A stretch of DNA of 64,000 nt, taken from Zunongwangia profunda SM-A87 (GTDB lineage Bacteria; Bacteroidota; Bacteroidia; Flavobacteriales; Flavobacteriaceae). The notes beneath the pieces were generated by a model. It was not told the DNA's origin, did not search any database, and worked only from the letters and a program-made list of their open reading frames with translations. Both the position numbers and the translations under genes were made by a program. Position 1 is the first letter of the stretch. The number at the start of each line of letters is the position of its first letter. The stretch lies in NCBI RefSeq assembly GCF_000023465.1, contig NC_014041.1, positions 2,362,001 through 2,426,000 of the forward strand, read 5' to 3'. Below are positions 9,190-18,910 of the stretch, piece by piece.

Positions 9190-9348
9190 TTATCCATAAA
9201 TTTTAGAAACTTCTGTTGAAGCCGTAACCATCGATTTTAATGGCTTTTCTGTTTCTTCCCAATTGCGTGTTTTTAAACCACAATCAGGATCAACCCAAAG
9301 TTATTTGGCTGGTAAAAGCTTAAACATCTCTTTCAGGGTACTCTGGGG
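9190..9348 (-). pseudogene. metE: remnant of cobalamin-independent methionine synthase (last ~52 codons)
   Basis: Reading the minus strand, the translation contains STLKEMFKLLPAK, an in-frame TAA where Gln or a similar residue would stand, then [17 protein letters not shown] and a further ~20 residues to the natural stop. [13 protein letters not shown] is the near-invariant C-terminal zinc-ligand region of MetE (the Cys of PDCG binds zinc). MetE is normally ~760 residues, so over 90% is missing. Immediately 5' lies a cobalamin-riboswitch-like sequence, the normal control element of metE. An internal deletion therefore seems to have joined the leader to the tail. Non-functional. Confidence 0.85.
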
Positions 9349-9360
9349 GAATATATATCA

Positions 9361-9425
9361 TAGAGCCCTGGCGGCAGCTCCGGATTTTCACACGATTCCC
9401 TATTAATTTAGCTTAGGTAAAACCC
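9361..9425 (-). promoter_or_regulatory. degenerate cobalamin riboswitch (leader of lost metE)
   Basis: The minus strand carries AGGGAA, then GTGTGAAAATCCGGAGCTGC, which closely follows the conserved core of the B12 riboswitch (GGGAA, GGTGAAAATCC, GCTG). The last part of the core, normally CCCGCAACTGTAA, is scrambled to CGCCAGGGCTCTA. Position directly before the metE tail supports the identification. Cobalamin riboswitches shut off metE when B12 is present; here nothing remains to regulate. Confidence 0.62.
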
Positions 9426-9545
9426 TGTCTGTTAGATGAAGGATGTAAAAGAACTGAGAATATAAAACTATGAATATATTTTATTTATATCGCTCTTTAT
9501 AATTATACAACGGCAATTAAATAATAGTTATCACTTTTTTTAAAG

Positions 9546-10103
9546 CTAAGTTCTTGTGTGATTTGCATAAGGAAAGCCAAAAGTTCTGAAATGAATAATG
9601 ATACCAATAAGAACTAAAATAAATCCCGCAATATTAGTAACTGTTGTAAAGTAGCCTAAAAAAAGTACCAGCATACCTGATAACAACATTTTTTCGGAAT
9701 AGTGTACCAGTTCCATGGCGGCTAAGCTATCAATATCCCGTGAATACTTATAGAGCTCACGATCGATTTGTAATTGGGCAATAACGATCCAAATGATCGA
9801 TATTTTAAGAATCATGAGTCCTAGTTCATTGACTAACGGATGGTCAAAATAGGCAACAGGCATAAATATAAAATCATAATCAGGCAGTAACGAATAAATT
9901 ATAGTCATGAGGATAAATAAGGAAAATATAATCCAGTAATATCCCCCTACACGTTTTAAACGATGATATTTAGTTATTTTTTCAATGTTTGGTCTGGCTT
10001 CAACAACCGGTATAATTTGTCTGAAGTTTTTCCATAAAATAATGACCCAACTAGCAATAAGCATTAAAGCGGGTAGGATCATACGTAAATTAGATGATTC
10101 CAT
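9546..10103 (-). CDS. hypothetical integral membrane protein
   Basis: 185 residues with about four to five hydrophobic helices (roughly 8-24, 53-72, 92-112, 135-155, 157-173) and short polar loops; no signal for a known family. It ends in FGFPYANHTRT. It reads away from the small secreted-protein ORF at 10165-10527, with 61 bases between them and the same orientation, so the two may be cotranscribed. Function unknown. Confidence 0.6.
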   Translation of the reverse strand: MESSNLRMILPALMLIASWVIILWKNFRQIIPVVEARPNIEKITKYHRLKRVGGYYWIIFSLFILMTIIYSLLPDYDFIFMPVAYFDHPLVNELGLMILKISIIWIVIAQLQIDRELYKYSRDIDSLAAMELVHYSEKMLLSGMLVLFLGYFTTVTNIAGFILVLIGIIIHFRTFGFPYANHTRT

Positions 10104-10164
10104 AGTTTGATAAGTTAATAGTTCAGAAGAATTTTAAAGGTGAATGCGGAAAAATTGAATACGC

Positions 10165-10527
10165 CTACCAAAAACTATGGAAAGGAAATAACCGTAATAA
10201 ATTACCAGATCTATAAAAAAGATATTGAGAGTAAATTATTGTAAAATATACAGGTAATAATAACTGGCCGAAAGGAATAGCATTAACCAATCCTTTATTA
10301 TAGGGAAAATTTTCTTTTGAATCTCTTTTTGCATGTAGGACCAATATGTCGCCATGAGAATAATGATCCGAATTTGAAGATGGAGCCGAAATTTCCCTGT
10401 TATGGTCATTTTTTTCAGATAATATTAACCCAGATTTTAAAGAATTAGCAGAGCATTCTGTGTAATGACCAAATACCAGATAAATGGCAAGAAATACAAA
10501 GCAACACTTATTTAGGGGAAATTCCAT
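10165..10527 (-). CDS. hypothetical secreted 120-aa protein
   Basis: N-terminal hydrophobic segment (about 7-22) that could be a signal peptide, a hydrophilic middle (HYSHGDILVLHAKRD) and a second hydrophobic patch ending with aromatic-rich residues. The overall plan, a short secreted protein with a C-terminal hydrophobic stretch, resembles the small protein at 20353-20745, but sequence similarity is not convincing. No known family. Confidence 0.4.
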   Translation of the reverse strand: MEFPLNKCCFVFLAIYLVFGHYTECSANSLKSGLILSEKNDHNREISAPSSNSDHYSHGDILVLHAKRDSKENFPYNKGLVNAIPFGQLLLPVYFTIIYSQYLFYRSGNLLRLFPFHSFW

Positions 10528-11244
10528 AGGGTAAAACTACATAAATCTAAGCTTTTCAAAAACTTTTAAAGCACTATTTAAACACAAAAATTAGAATATT
10601 GCTATCGACTGATTTTTATATTTGAAAATAAAAAATAATAGGTAAAAGGAATGGTTTTGACGATAAAACAAATTGTACAAACAAAGTTTTGTTAATATTC
10701 AACCAGCCAAAAATTAAATTTTATAAACTTAATCCAATGGAAGTATATCTTTTATGAAATTGCCTAAAATAAACCGTACTGTTTTATATGCTATTATTGG
10801 CTTTTTTATTTTAGTTTATTTATTCTATAAATACTTAGAATATTATATTTAGAATGCAATTCTACATACGTCATTAATATAACATACTACTTTTAATAAT
10901 TTAATTAATTTAGGTTTTAAAATATTTAGTTGTTTTAAGTCCTATTTAAATACTACAGCTTTCATTATATAAACTTTCCTATTTGTGATTATATCACACC
11001 CCTAAACTCCATGGATAGTGTAAATTTTAAGAATATTTTTTTAACTAAAAATTTCTCTAGTCGATAATCAAGATTATATGTTTCGATGTTTAGAAGGTTA
11101 CACTGAGATAGTTAATTTTATACGTAGCTAGAGAAACTGAGAACTTTTAGCTCCTACTAATTATTTTAGAAATAAGAAGCTCTCGATTAGTAGCTTAAAA
11201 GTAGGAATGGAAAAAAAAGCTGTAAATGAATCAATGTTAGAAAT
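10528..11244. other. AT-rich non-coding stretch with one tiny ORF
   Basis: About 720 very AT-rich bases. Apart from the 32-codon ORF at 10754-10852 I see no gene, tRNA, strong hairpin or recognisable remnant. It separates decayed cargo from the traN remnant. Confidence 0.45.
10754..10852 (+). CDS. predicted 32-aa single-pass membrane protein
   Basis: ATG at 10754, TAG at 10850-10852. The product has a basic start (MKLPKINRT) and one hydrophobic helix ending in KYLEYYI. The composition is that of small flavobacterial membrane proteins, but length and AT-rich context make chance possible. Confidence 0.3.
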   Translation: MKLPKINRTVLYAIIGFFILVYLFYKYLEYYI

Positions 11245-11609
11245 CTAAAGTCTCTTTTTCAGCAATACCTTTCTACTTCCATTTAACTCTTGCAATTCCA
11301 ATTGCAATTTCTCCTTACTTCCCAGTACAAACTTAGGAAGCACATATACTAAGCGTAACGATTGGCTGTTATAGATTTTCGAAGGCATATGGCAAGTATA
11401 GATCGGTTTTATTTCCAGTTTTTGAAAGATTTTCTTTTTTTGTTGCCATTAACGCGGTATACTTTCAGAAAATCTATTTCGAAAGTAATTCCCGAAGTAT
11501 TGGTAAGTTGTATTACCAAATAGCTTTCTGAAGCATTGTAGGCGATTCGTCGTAACTGAAGCTTGATGCCTCTCTTACGTTTGGTCTTGGAATGTTTATT
11601 ATTTGTCAA
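11245..11609 (-). pseudogene. traN: fragment of conjugative transposon protein TraN (DUF4138), frameshifted
   Basis: Two adjoining minus-strand frames together read like the C-terminal half of Bacteroidota TraN. The first frame (11409-11609) gives LQLRRIAYNASESYLVIQL and GITFEIDFLKVYRVNGNKK; the second (about 11420 to the TAG at 11245-11247) continues KLEIKPIYTCHMPSKIYNS, LRLVYVLPKFVLGSK and ends VLLKKRL. TraN proteins contain this order of motifs in one frame, so a one-base deletion near 11420 broke the gene, and the N-terminal half is absent. TraN is part of the mating apparatus, so this is direct evidence of a former conjugative element. Confidence 0.8.
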
Positions 11610-11669
11610 ATGACAATTTTCTCCTGGAATTGAAAAATTACTTTTGGGCTTTAATCAAATTCTTATCAA

Positions 11670-12950
11670 ATGGATATATTAATAGGTCTTCAATGGGGAG
11701 ATGAAGGAAAAGGCAAAATTATTGATTTAATCTGCCAGAACTATGATATTGTAGCAAGATTTAATGGTGGAGCAAATGCTGGACATACAATTTATTATAA
11801 AGAGAAAAAAGTCACTTTAAACCTAATATCTTCCGGAATATTTTTTCCAGAAACTACAAATATTCTTGGAACCGGAGTTGCTTTAGATCCTATTATTTTG
11901 AATGAGGAAATTCTAAAATTAAAGTCGATAGATTCTAAATTGAAACCAGAAGAAAAGATAATAATCTCAGAAAAAGCCCATTTGGTTCTTCCCACTTATA
12001 AATACTTTGATCAATATTATGAAGAATCTTCGCACTATCCCACTATTGACACTACTAAAATGGGAATTGCGCATACATATTCTAATAAAATGTTGAGGAG
12101 TAATCCTCGCGTGGCAGATATCTTTTCCCCTGATTTTAAAAACGATATAGAGAAAACTTTATTCAGGCAACATAATGAATTATCCAGCTTCGGAAAAGAA
12201 ATACCTGAATTTAAAGGGATGTTGGAAGAATATTTTAAGGCTCTTGATTTCTTAAAAAAACTAAACATACAAAACACTGAGTTTATAATTAATAAAGCGA
12301 TAAAGGAAGGAAAAAAAGTTTTAGCAGAAGGGGCACAAGCAACAATGCTTGACATTGATTATGGTACTTATCCATACGTGACTTCTAGTAGTACAATAGC
12401 GGCTGGAGCCTGTACTGGTCTAGGGGTCTCACCACGAAATATTAATAAGATTTTTGGTGTAACTAAAGCTTACTGCACCCGTGTAGGTAAAGGTGTTTTT
12501 CCGACAGAAATTAATGGTGAAATAGCTGATGAGTTGAGGGAAAAGGGAAATGAATATGGTTCTAATACTAATCGTCCAAGAAGGATAGGATGGTTAGATA
12601 TACCTGCATTAAAATATGCAATTATGATAAATGGAATTACTAATATAGCGATAACCAAAATGGATATTCTTAACGGAATGGATATGATTCAAGTATGCAC
12701 AGGCTATGAAATAGATGGTGAAATTAGAGATATTGCATCCTTAGATTTACAGCGTGTAAATAGTAAGCCTGTATTCAAAGATTTTAATGGATGGAATAAA
12801 AATTTTTCAGATATTTTAGATGAGACTTCGTTTCCTTTAGAACTAAAACAATTCATTGATTTTTTAGAGAGTCAATTGGGAGTTCCGGTTAAATACATTT
12901 CGACGGGACCTAAACGGGAACAAGTAGTTATTTGTTATGACCAACAGTAG
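11670..12950 (+). CDS. purA: adenylosuccinate synthetase
   Basis: Joins IMP and aspartate with GTP to make adenylosuccinate in AMP synthesis. 426 residues, family length. N-terminal GTP/IMP site QWGDEGKGK with the catalytic Asp at residue 11, catalytic His in GGANAGHT (about 39), the loop EGAQATMLDIDYGTYPYVT, and the substrate-binding NTNRPRRIGW near 300. Asp at position 11 rules out the phage PurZ variant that makes 2-aminoadenine nucleotides. The gene stands among decayed mobile DNA 60 bases after a traN remnant and is followed 25 bases later by a Crp/Fnr regulator, unlike a housekeeping purA setting, so it may be a second, acquired copy. Confidence 0.93.
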   Translation: MDILIGLQWGDEGKGKIIDLICQNYDIVARFNGGANAGHTIYYKEKKVTLNLISSGIFFPETTNILGTGVALDPIILNEEILKLKSIDSKLKPEEKIIISEKAHLVLPTYKYFDQYYEESSHYPTIDTTKMGIAHTYSNKMLRSNPRVADIFSPDFKNDIEKTLFRQHNELSSFGKEIPEFKGMLEEYFKALDFLKKLNIQNTEFIINKAIKEGKKVLAEGAQATMLDIDYGTYPYVTSSSTIAAGACTGLGVSPRNINKIFGVTKAYCTRVGKGVFPTEINGEIADELREKGNEYGSNTNRPRRIGWLDIPALKYAIMINGITNIAITKMDILNGMDMIQVCTGYEIDGEIRDIASLDLQRVNSKPVFKDFNGWNKNFSDILDETSFPLELKQFIDFLESQLGVPVKYISTGPKREQVVICYDQQ

Positions 12951-12975
12951 AATATTCAGAGTATAGCTGCATTAA

Positions 12976-13542
12976 ATGGACGAACTAATTTTATATATCA
13001 AGAAATTCGGAAATCTAACGATTGAAGAAGAAATCTTTATTCAGCGATTATTCAAAAAACTTGAAATAACCAGCGGTCAATATTTTATTGAAAGTGGAAA
13101 ACCCTGTACGAAAATTGCATTTGTAGAGAAGGGCGTATTTCGTTCCCTTTATTATAATAAAGTTGGGGATGATTTTACCCGTTATTTTATTTATGAAGGG
13201 CGTTTTATCGGTGATTTTCAGAATTTTCAAATTAGGGCTCCTTCCAATGATTATATAGAAGCTATAACCGATGCGAGTATCTGGTATATAGATTACAGAG
13301 ATTTTGAAATTTTGAAGGAGCAGATTTCTATCTGGCCCTTATTAATTAATAAACTTTATGCATTTGTGACTGAAAGTAAACTCAAGACTGCTAACATTAT
13401 GATGAACCTGGAAGCAAAGGACAGATATTTACTTTTTCTTAACCATTATCCCGGCTTAGCTAATCGAGTCCCATTACATATGTTATCTTCCTATTTAGGA
13501 ATTACTCCGTCATCCCTGAGCCGAATAAGAAGAAATATTTGA
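12976..13542 (+). CDS. Crp/Fnr-family transcriptional regulator
   Basis: 188 residues. Cyclic-nucleotide-binding beta barrel at about 1-120 (KLEITSGQYFIESGKPCTKI, VEKGVFRSLY) and a C-terminal winged-helix region ending LSSYLGITPSSLSRIRR (about 165-185), the usual recognition helix of Bacteroidota Crp-like regulators. Key cAMP-binding residues are not conserved in this branch, so the ligand is unknown. It starts 25 bases after purA and is probably in the same transcript. Confidence 0.9.
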   Translation: MDELILYIKKFGNLTIEEEIFIQRLFKKLEITSGQYFIESGKPCTKIAFVEKGVFRSLYYNKVGDDFTRYFIYEGRFIGDFQNFQIRAPSNDYIEAITDASIWYIDYRDFEILKEQISIWPLLINKLYAFVTESKLKTANIMMNLEAKDRYLLFLNHYPGLANRVPLHMLSSYLGITPSSLSRIRRNI

Positions 13543-14056
13543 TATTATCCACTTATTAAATATAATTTGTCTTTGCATAGTTAGAACAAGCTTGATCAAT
13601 CATCTACTGCTTATTTATGACTAATATTTACCTATAAAGTTTCCCTATTTGGTTTGAAAATCCATCAAAAGAGGAAATGGAAAGAGTAGCTGAAAACGTC
13701 AGATTTGTGGTTTTATTCAGGTAAAATCAATCAATTATATCACATATCACAATACCGTAGGAAACTAAATACTCTTATCTTTTTAATAAGATTATTCTAT
13801 TTGATCTAACTATTTTTTGATAGCCCATATTAGAGATTTGAAGAAATCTCAAGACAATTTATATAATTCTAATCTGATTGGTTAATACTAAAGAGTTAAA
13901 GGTCAGTAAATAATAATTCGGAAGAAAATAATGCATGAATTAGTTTCTATTAATAATTTGAAGAGTTGGACTGTTTTAATTTGCATAGATATCAGTTCCA
14001 TAAAATGTATATTCCTTCAAATTCTTAATAAGTATATTTACTGACCTCTAAATGAA
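13543..14056. other. non-coding stretch with an unidentified short coding-like fragment
   Basis: About 510 AT-rich bases. One frame near 13650-13720 reads IWFENPSKEEMERVAENVRF before a stop; it looks like the tail of a real protein, but there is no start and I do not recognise the family. Otherwise nothing found. Confidence 0.35.
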
Positions 14057-14581
14057 TTAAGGCACCATAAAATAACCCTCACTTTCCAAAATTGGTAGCG
14101 TTAGGAGGGCCGATAAGGTTACTTCCCAAGATGGATTTAATTCACTTTCTTCAAAGTTCATTCCTGCCAAAGTTTGTTCGCAGAGGTATAATTTTACCCC
14201 AGCGTTATTAAGTGCTTTTACCAAATCTGTATTAGGATTTTTCTTATGATAACGTTTTTTGTAGGCTTTATCCGTCAAACTTATGGCAATGGCTTTTCCG
14301 TGAACCACGGCCGCTATTTCTATGTTCTGATCGGGAACCCCTGCGGCTTTTAATAGATTCAGTTCCCGGGCAATTTTCCATAGTCTCATATTTACTCCTT
14401 CCTTTTGAGCATCATTGTCTATATTAAAAACTAATTTATAGGTCTTATTTATATCGGGCTGGAAACTTAAATTTTTATCAAAATGAATTTTTCCATAGCT
14501 TTCGATTCTGGGAGTACTCCATTTTTGTGCTGTAATTGTTTGTGTTAAAAGGAGTGCGATACCCCAAAAAATATGTTTCAT
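14057..14581 (-). CDS. secreted DsrE/DsrF-like protein
   Basis: 174 residues with a signal peptide (cleavage after TITA). The remainder follows the DsrE-like alpha/beta fold: KLVFNIDNDAQKEGVN in the first strand/helix, IEIAAVVHGKAIAISL in the middle, and a Cys in LYLCEQTLAGM, the position of the sulfur-relay Cys in DsrE family members. A periplasmic DsrE protein next to an efflux operon is common in Bacteroidota; exact function is unknown. It lies 44 bases downstream of the efflux adaptor gene on the same strand and probably ends that operon. Confidence 0.82.
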   Translation of the reverse strand: MKHIFWGIALLLTQTITAQKWSTPRIESYGKIHFDKNLSFQPDINKTYKLVFNIDNDAQKEGVNMRLWKIARELNLLKAAGVPDQNIEIAAVVHGKAIAISLTDKAYKKRYHKKNPNTDLVKALNNAGVKLYLCEQTLAGMNFEESELNPSWEVTLSALLTLPILESEGYFMVP

Positions 14582-14625
14582 ACTATTGATTTTTAAATAT
14601 GATTATTTTATTAAATATTACTTTT

Positions 14626-15729
14626 CTAATTTAATTGATTTTGTTCTGTTATAGCGTTTATGGACATTCCGTTTTTAAGGGTGGAATTTCCTTTCAAAAT
14701 AACCTGGTCCCTACTATCAAGATTTCCGAATATTTCTATCATTTTTCCTTGGGTAATTCCAGTAGTTATGGGAACCAATTGAATTTCTCCAGATTCCACT
14801 TTTGCGATCAACGTGCTTGTTGTAGTGGTAATAATACTACTTGCAGGAACTCTGAGAGTAGGCTCGTTCCGCTTTAATTTTAATGTTACTTCTGCATAAG
14901 CACCTGCACTTAAAACATCCGATGAATTATCAAAATCAAATTCCACCATCATCGAGCGTAACTTGGGATCAAGTACTTTACTACTACGCGAAAAGTTTAC
15001 ATCAAATTTTTTTCCGGGAGCGGAATTCAGGGTAAAACTAGCTTTACTATTTGGAGAAAGTGCATTTGCGTGTTTGTAAGGAATAGCCACTAGCAGACGC
15101 AGTTTATCTTCTCGAGCCAATTTTAAAAGTGGTTCCTTTCCACTTCCTACCAGGGCACCGGGAGAAACCATTCGGCTAGTGATCACTCCGTCAAATGGAG
15201 ATTTTATATTACGATATCCCGCCAACTGCGCAGCGGCCGCTACTTCTGCTTTTACAGCACTCAAAGCAGCACTGTCACCCATAAAACGCGTTTTGGTCTG
15301 TTCAAGTTCTATTGATGATATTGCACCTTCAACTTCAGAAGCTCGGTTCATCCGTTGGTAGTTTTGTGCACTAAAACTTAGCTTTTCAGCTATTTCACGC
15401 TGCTTTGCCCGGGCGGCCAATAATTTTTGTTGAATTTCCGGAGCTTCAATATTTAATAAAATTTCTCCTTTTTTTACTAAATCTCCTCGATCTACATTTA
15501 GCTTTTCAACAAAACCTTCAATTTTGGCATATAAAGTCACCTCTTCATAGGGTTTTAGTTCACCGGGAAGGGAAAGTTTATATTTTAACGTATCACTTTT
15601 TACGTTGGTAACCTGATAGGTAGGTTTTAAAGGTTTATCTTCCTTCTTTGCTTTGTTTTCAGCATTACCACACGCCATTAAAAGAAGGGTAAGTAAGGAA
15701 AAAGAAATAGATTTTATGTAAAATTTCAT
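14626..15729 (-). CDS. RND efflux periplasmic adaptor (membrane fusion) lipoprotein
   Basis: 367 residues; lipoprotein signal with lipobox LLLMAC (Cys20). HlyD-type order: barrel-sandwich strand (LKPYEEVTLYAKIEGFVEKL), alpha hairpin (about 100-150), second sandwich half (NIKSPFDGVITSRMVSPG), beta barrel (about 205-280) and membrane-proximal domain. It bridges the inner-membrane permease and the outer-membrane channel encoded next to it. Starts 3 bases after the permease stop. Confidence 0.92.
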   Translation of the reverse strand: MKFYIKSISFSLLTLLLMACGNAENKAKKEDKPLKPTYQVTNVKSDTLKYKLSLPGELKPYEEVTLYAKIEGFVEKLNVDRGDLVKKGEILLNIEAPEIQQKLLAARAKQREIAEKLSFSAQNYQRMNRASEVEGAISSIELEQTKTRFMGDSAALSAVKAEVAAAAQLAGYRNIKSPFDGVITSRMVSPGALVGSGKEPLLKLAREDKLRLLVAIPYKHANALSPNSKASFTLNSAPGKKFDVNFSRSSKVLDPKLRSMMVEFDFDNSSDVLSAGAYAEVTLKLKRNEPTLRVPASSIITTTTSTLIAKVESGEIQLVPITTGITQGKMIEIFGNLDSRDQVILKGNSTLKNGMSINAITEQNQLN

Positions 15730-15732
15730 TTG

Positions 15733-18700
15733 TTATGATTTTAAGTTTTTTTGATAGTATTTACTGTGTAGGTCGTCTGGATCTAACGAAACTTTTTTAG
15801 GCTGGGTATTGGCATAAGCAATACTATACATAAATGGCAAAACCAGTAGGGAGGTAAAAGTTGAAAATACCAAACCGCCAATTACGGCCTGTCCCAGCGG
15901 GGCGACCTGCGATCCGCCATCACCAAGTCCCAGTGCCATTGGGATCATCCCGGCAATCATTGCCAGGGCGGTCATTAAAATAGGTCGAAAACGGGAGGCT
16001 ACCGCCAATAGGGAAGATTCGGCCGCATTTTCCAGTTTCTCTTTTCTAAAAAGTTCGCTCTGGTTGATAATAAGTACCGCATTGGATACCGAAACCCCTA
16101 CGGCCATAATCATACCCATATACGATTGCAGGTTGAGTGTACTCCCCAAAAGTGATAAACTTAAAAGGACTTCCTGCCACCACAGCAGGTATAATCCCCA
16201 AAATAACCAAAGAGGTTTTAAAAGATTGATAGTAAGCGGTCAGCATTAAGAAAATTACCACAATGGCGACCAGCAATCCAGATTGCAAGCCCGATAAAGT
16301 CTCGCTAAGCACATTTACCTCTCCGGCCATTCTAACGCTATAGCCTCTTGGCGGGGCGTCCAATTCGCTAAGAATTTTACGAACTTTCCGGGAGGCACTT
16401 CCCAAATCGGAGTGATTGGTGTTGGCGGTAACGGTTACAAAACGGTTAGGGCCTTTTCGGTTTACCTGTCCCGGTTCGGTCGCCAAACTCAGATCTGCCA
16501 CATCATCAAGGACGGGGCTCATTGCCCCCGGCTTTAGCGGAAGGTTTTGAAGATCATTCAATGAATTAACCTGATTTTCCGGTAATTGAACCTGAACCTG
16601 AAAAACCAGACCGGATTTTGGATCTACCCATACATTTTTACTTACAAAACGGGAAGAAGACGTCGCCGTGGTAAGGGCTGTACTCACCTCACGCATTGTT
16701 AGTCCCAGTTGCGCCACACGTTCACGATCTACGTTTATCGAAATACTGGGATAATCAACGGGTTCATTCAAATGCACATCGGTCAGGTAATTTTCATCTT
16801 TTAAGGCATCCGTGATCTTATGGGCATACAAAGTAACCTGATCCAGGTTTTTTCCTAATACTTCAATAGCAATAGGTGTGTTGTAGCCTTGACCCATAAT
16901 TTTTTCCACAAGTTCCATCGGTTCGAAGGTGAATTGAAGTTCAGGAAACTTATTTTTAAGACTGCTACGCAAATTGTCTTTGAGCTCATCTACGGACCCT
17001 TCAAAAGATTCCGCTAACGAGAACTGTAAAATCGCCTCCTGAGACCCACTTGTAAATAAAAAGATCGGGTTAATTGGCGTGTTTGGCGAATGCATTCCTA
17101 CAAATCCTGAAGTAACTTCCAGGTCTTCGGGTGTAATTTGTTTTCGAATGTGGTTTTCTACAGCCAATACGTAATCTTCCGTTTGATCTAAAGCAGAACC
17201 CACCGGGGCTTTTATCCGCAACTGTAAATCCTTAGAACCGCTCGGCGGCAGGATATCAGTTCCAATGAAAACGAACAAAATTCCTGATAAAGTGATTACA
17301 ACAAGTAAATACCCAAAGAAAATAGGTGTTTTAATGCGTTCATTGTGAAGAATAAATTTTAGGTATCGCCCCTTAAACCTATCAAACCGGGATTTCTTTG
17401 TATCGGAATGTTTTTGGGGATGCTTTTTCATTATCCAATTGGCCACCACAGGAATAAAAGTCTGTGAGGCCAAAAAAGAAGCAATCATTGCCGAGCCTAC
17501 CGCAATGGATAAAGGCATAAACATATCCCGGGGAATTCCTACCATCATAAATGACGGAATTAAGACAGCAAGAATACATAGCAAAATTAGAAGTTTTGGT
17601 ATCGAAATCTCCAATAAAGCATCTAAAATCGCTCGTTGTTTGGTTTTTTCCATTTCAAAATGCTGATGAATATTCTCAATGGTGACTGTAGCCTCATCTA
17701 CCAAAATACCTATGGACAATGCCAGACCACTTAAGGTCATAATATTGATCGTCTGCCCCAGCAGGTATAACATAATTATAGCGGTGAGTACCGCAATCGG
17801 GATGGTGAGCACCACAATTAGAGCCCCTCGTTTATCTCCAAGAAACAGCAGTACCATTAGGCCGGTAAGGACTGCTCCCAAAATTCCTTCGTGCAATAAA
17901 TTGGAAAGGGCATTTTCAATATAGGTAGACTGGTCGAACACGAATTTGATCGATACGTCCTCCGGCAAGGCGTCCGATAACATCGGCATAGCATCCTTTA
18001 GGTTATTTATGGCGGCCAGGGTAGAGGCATCTGCTTTTTTAATGATGGGCAGATAAACGGTACGCTTTCCATTAGCGAGGGCATACGCGGTGGTTTTATC
18101 GGCTCCATCGATAACAGTGGCTACATCCCGAACAAATACCGTAGGTCCCGAACCGGTTTTGATGGGGGTATTCATAAAGTCTTCCCTACTAAGTTCCAAA
18201 GTATTGACCGGGGCCATATAATTAGTATTCCCTATCTGCACATTCCCGGCAGGGGAGGGGAAATTATTTTTAGCTACCGCCTCTAATATGTTATCAGCGG
18301 TAAGCCCATATGCCTGCATTTCTTCAGGCTTTACATTAATCACCATCGTGCGCACATTTCCGCCAAATGGTGCCGGTGCACTAATTCCCGGAATATTTAC
18401 AAAAGAAGGTCGAATACGGGTAATGGCCAGGTTTTGCAGCTCTCCGGTAGACCGCTGGTCACTCTCAAAAACTATTTGGCCAACCGGTTGTGCACCGGCA
18501 TCAAAACGCACTACTTGAGGGGGGACTGCTCCAGGAGGTAAAAAAGCCATGGCGCGGGATACCTGGGTGGCCACCTCGGCCTGTGCCTGTGCCATATCGG
18601 TACCGGGATAAAAACTTAACTTCATCAAGGTTAATCCTTGCACACTTTTAAATTCCATATTTTTAACACCACCTACAAACACGAGTACCTTTTGAAACTC

Positions 18701-18895
18701 ATTGGACATAAATCCATCCATGTAGGCAGGGGAAAGCCCTCCGTAAGGCATCGCGATATAAATTGCCGGTGCTTCTACTTCCGGAAAAATATCTACTTTA
18801 ATTTTTTGAATGGCCATTACCGAAAAATAGAGCAGCGCAAGAACTGTCACGATGATGGCTATCGGTTTTCGTAAAGCGAATCTGATTATATTCAT
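15733..18895 (-). pseudogene. RND efflux permease with a single-base frameshift
   Basis: Proton-driven inner-membrane pump of the AcrB/HAE1 superfamily. The first frame (18895 down to about 16168) encodes ~910 genuine residues: MNIIRFALRKP, the helix-2 region and GILVDEATVTIENI with the proton-relay acidic residue in helix 4, the docking domains, and helices 7-10. The frame then diverges after PAVVAG; the correct continuation (GSTLNLQSYMGMIMAVGVSVSNAVLIIN and helices 11-12) is in another frame ending at 15733. Removing one C near 16167-16168 (plus strand GG) restores a continuous ~1,053-residue protein, the usual length. So this is either a recent inactivating mutation or a sequencing error; flanking adaptor and channel genes are intact. 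Confidence 0.9.
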
Positions 18896-18910
18896 TCGTT
18901 TTTCTATTTG

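Noticed and set aside
11670..12950. phage-type PurZ of the 2-aminoadenine pathway
   Set aside because: The catalytic Asp in QWGDEGKGK is present; PurZ replaces it. No companion genes are near.
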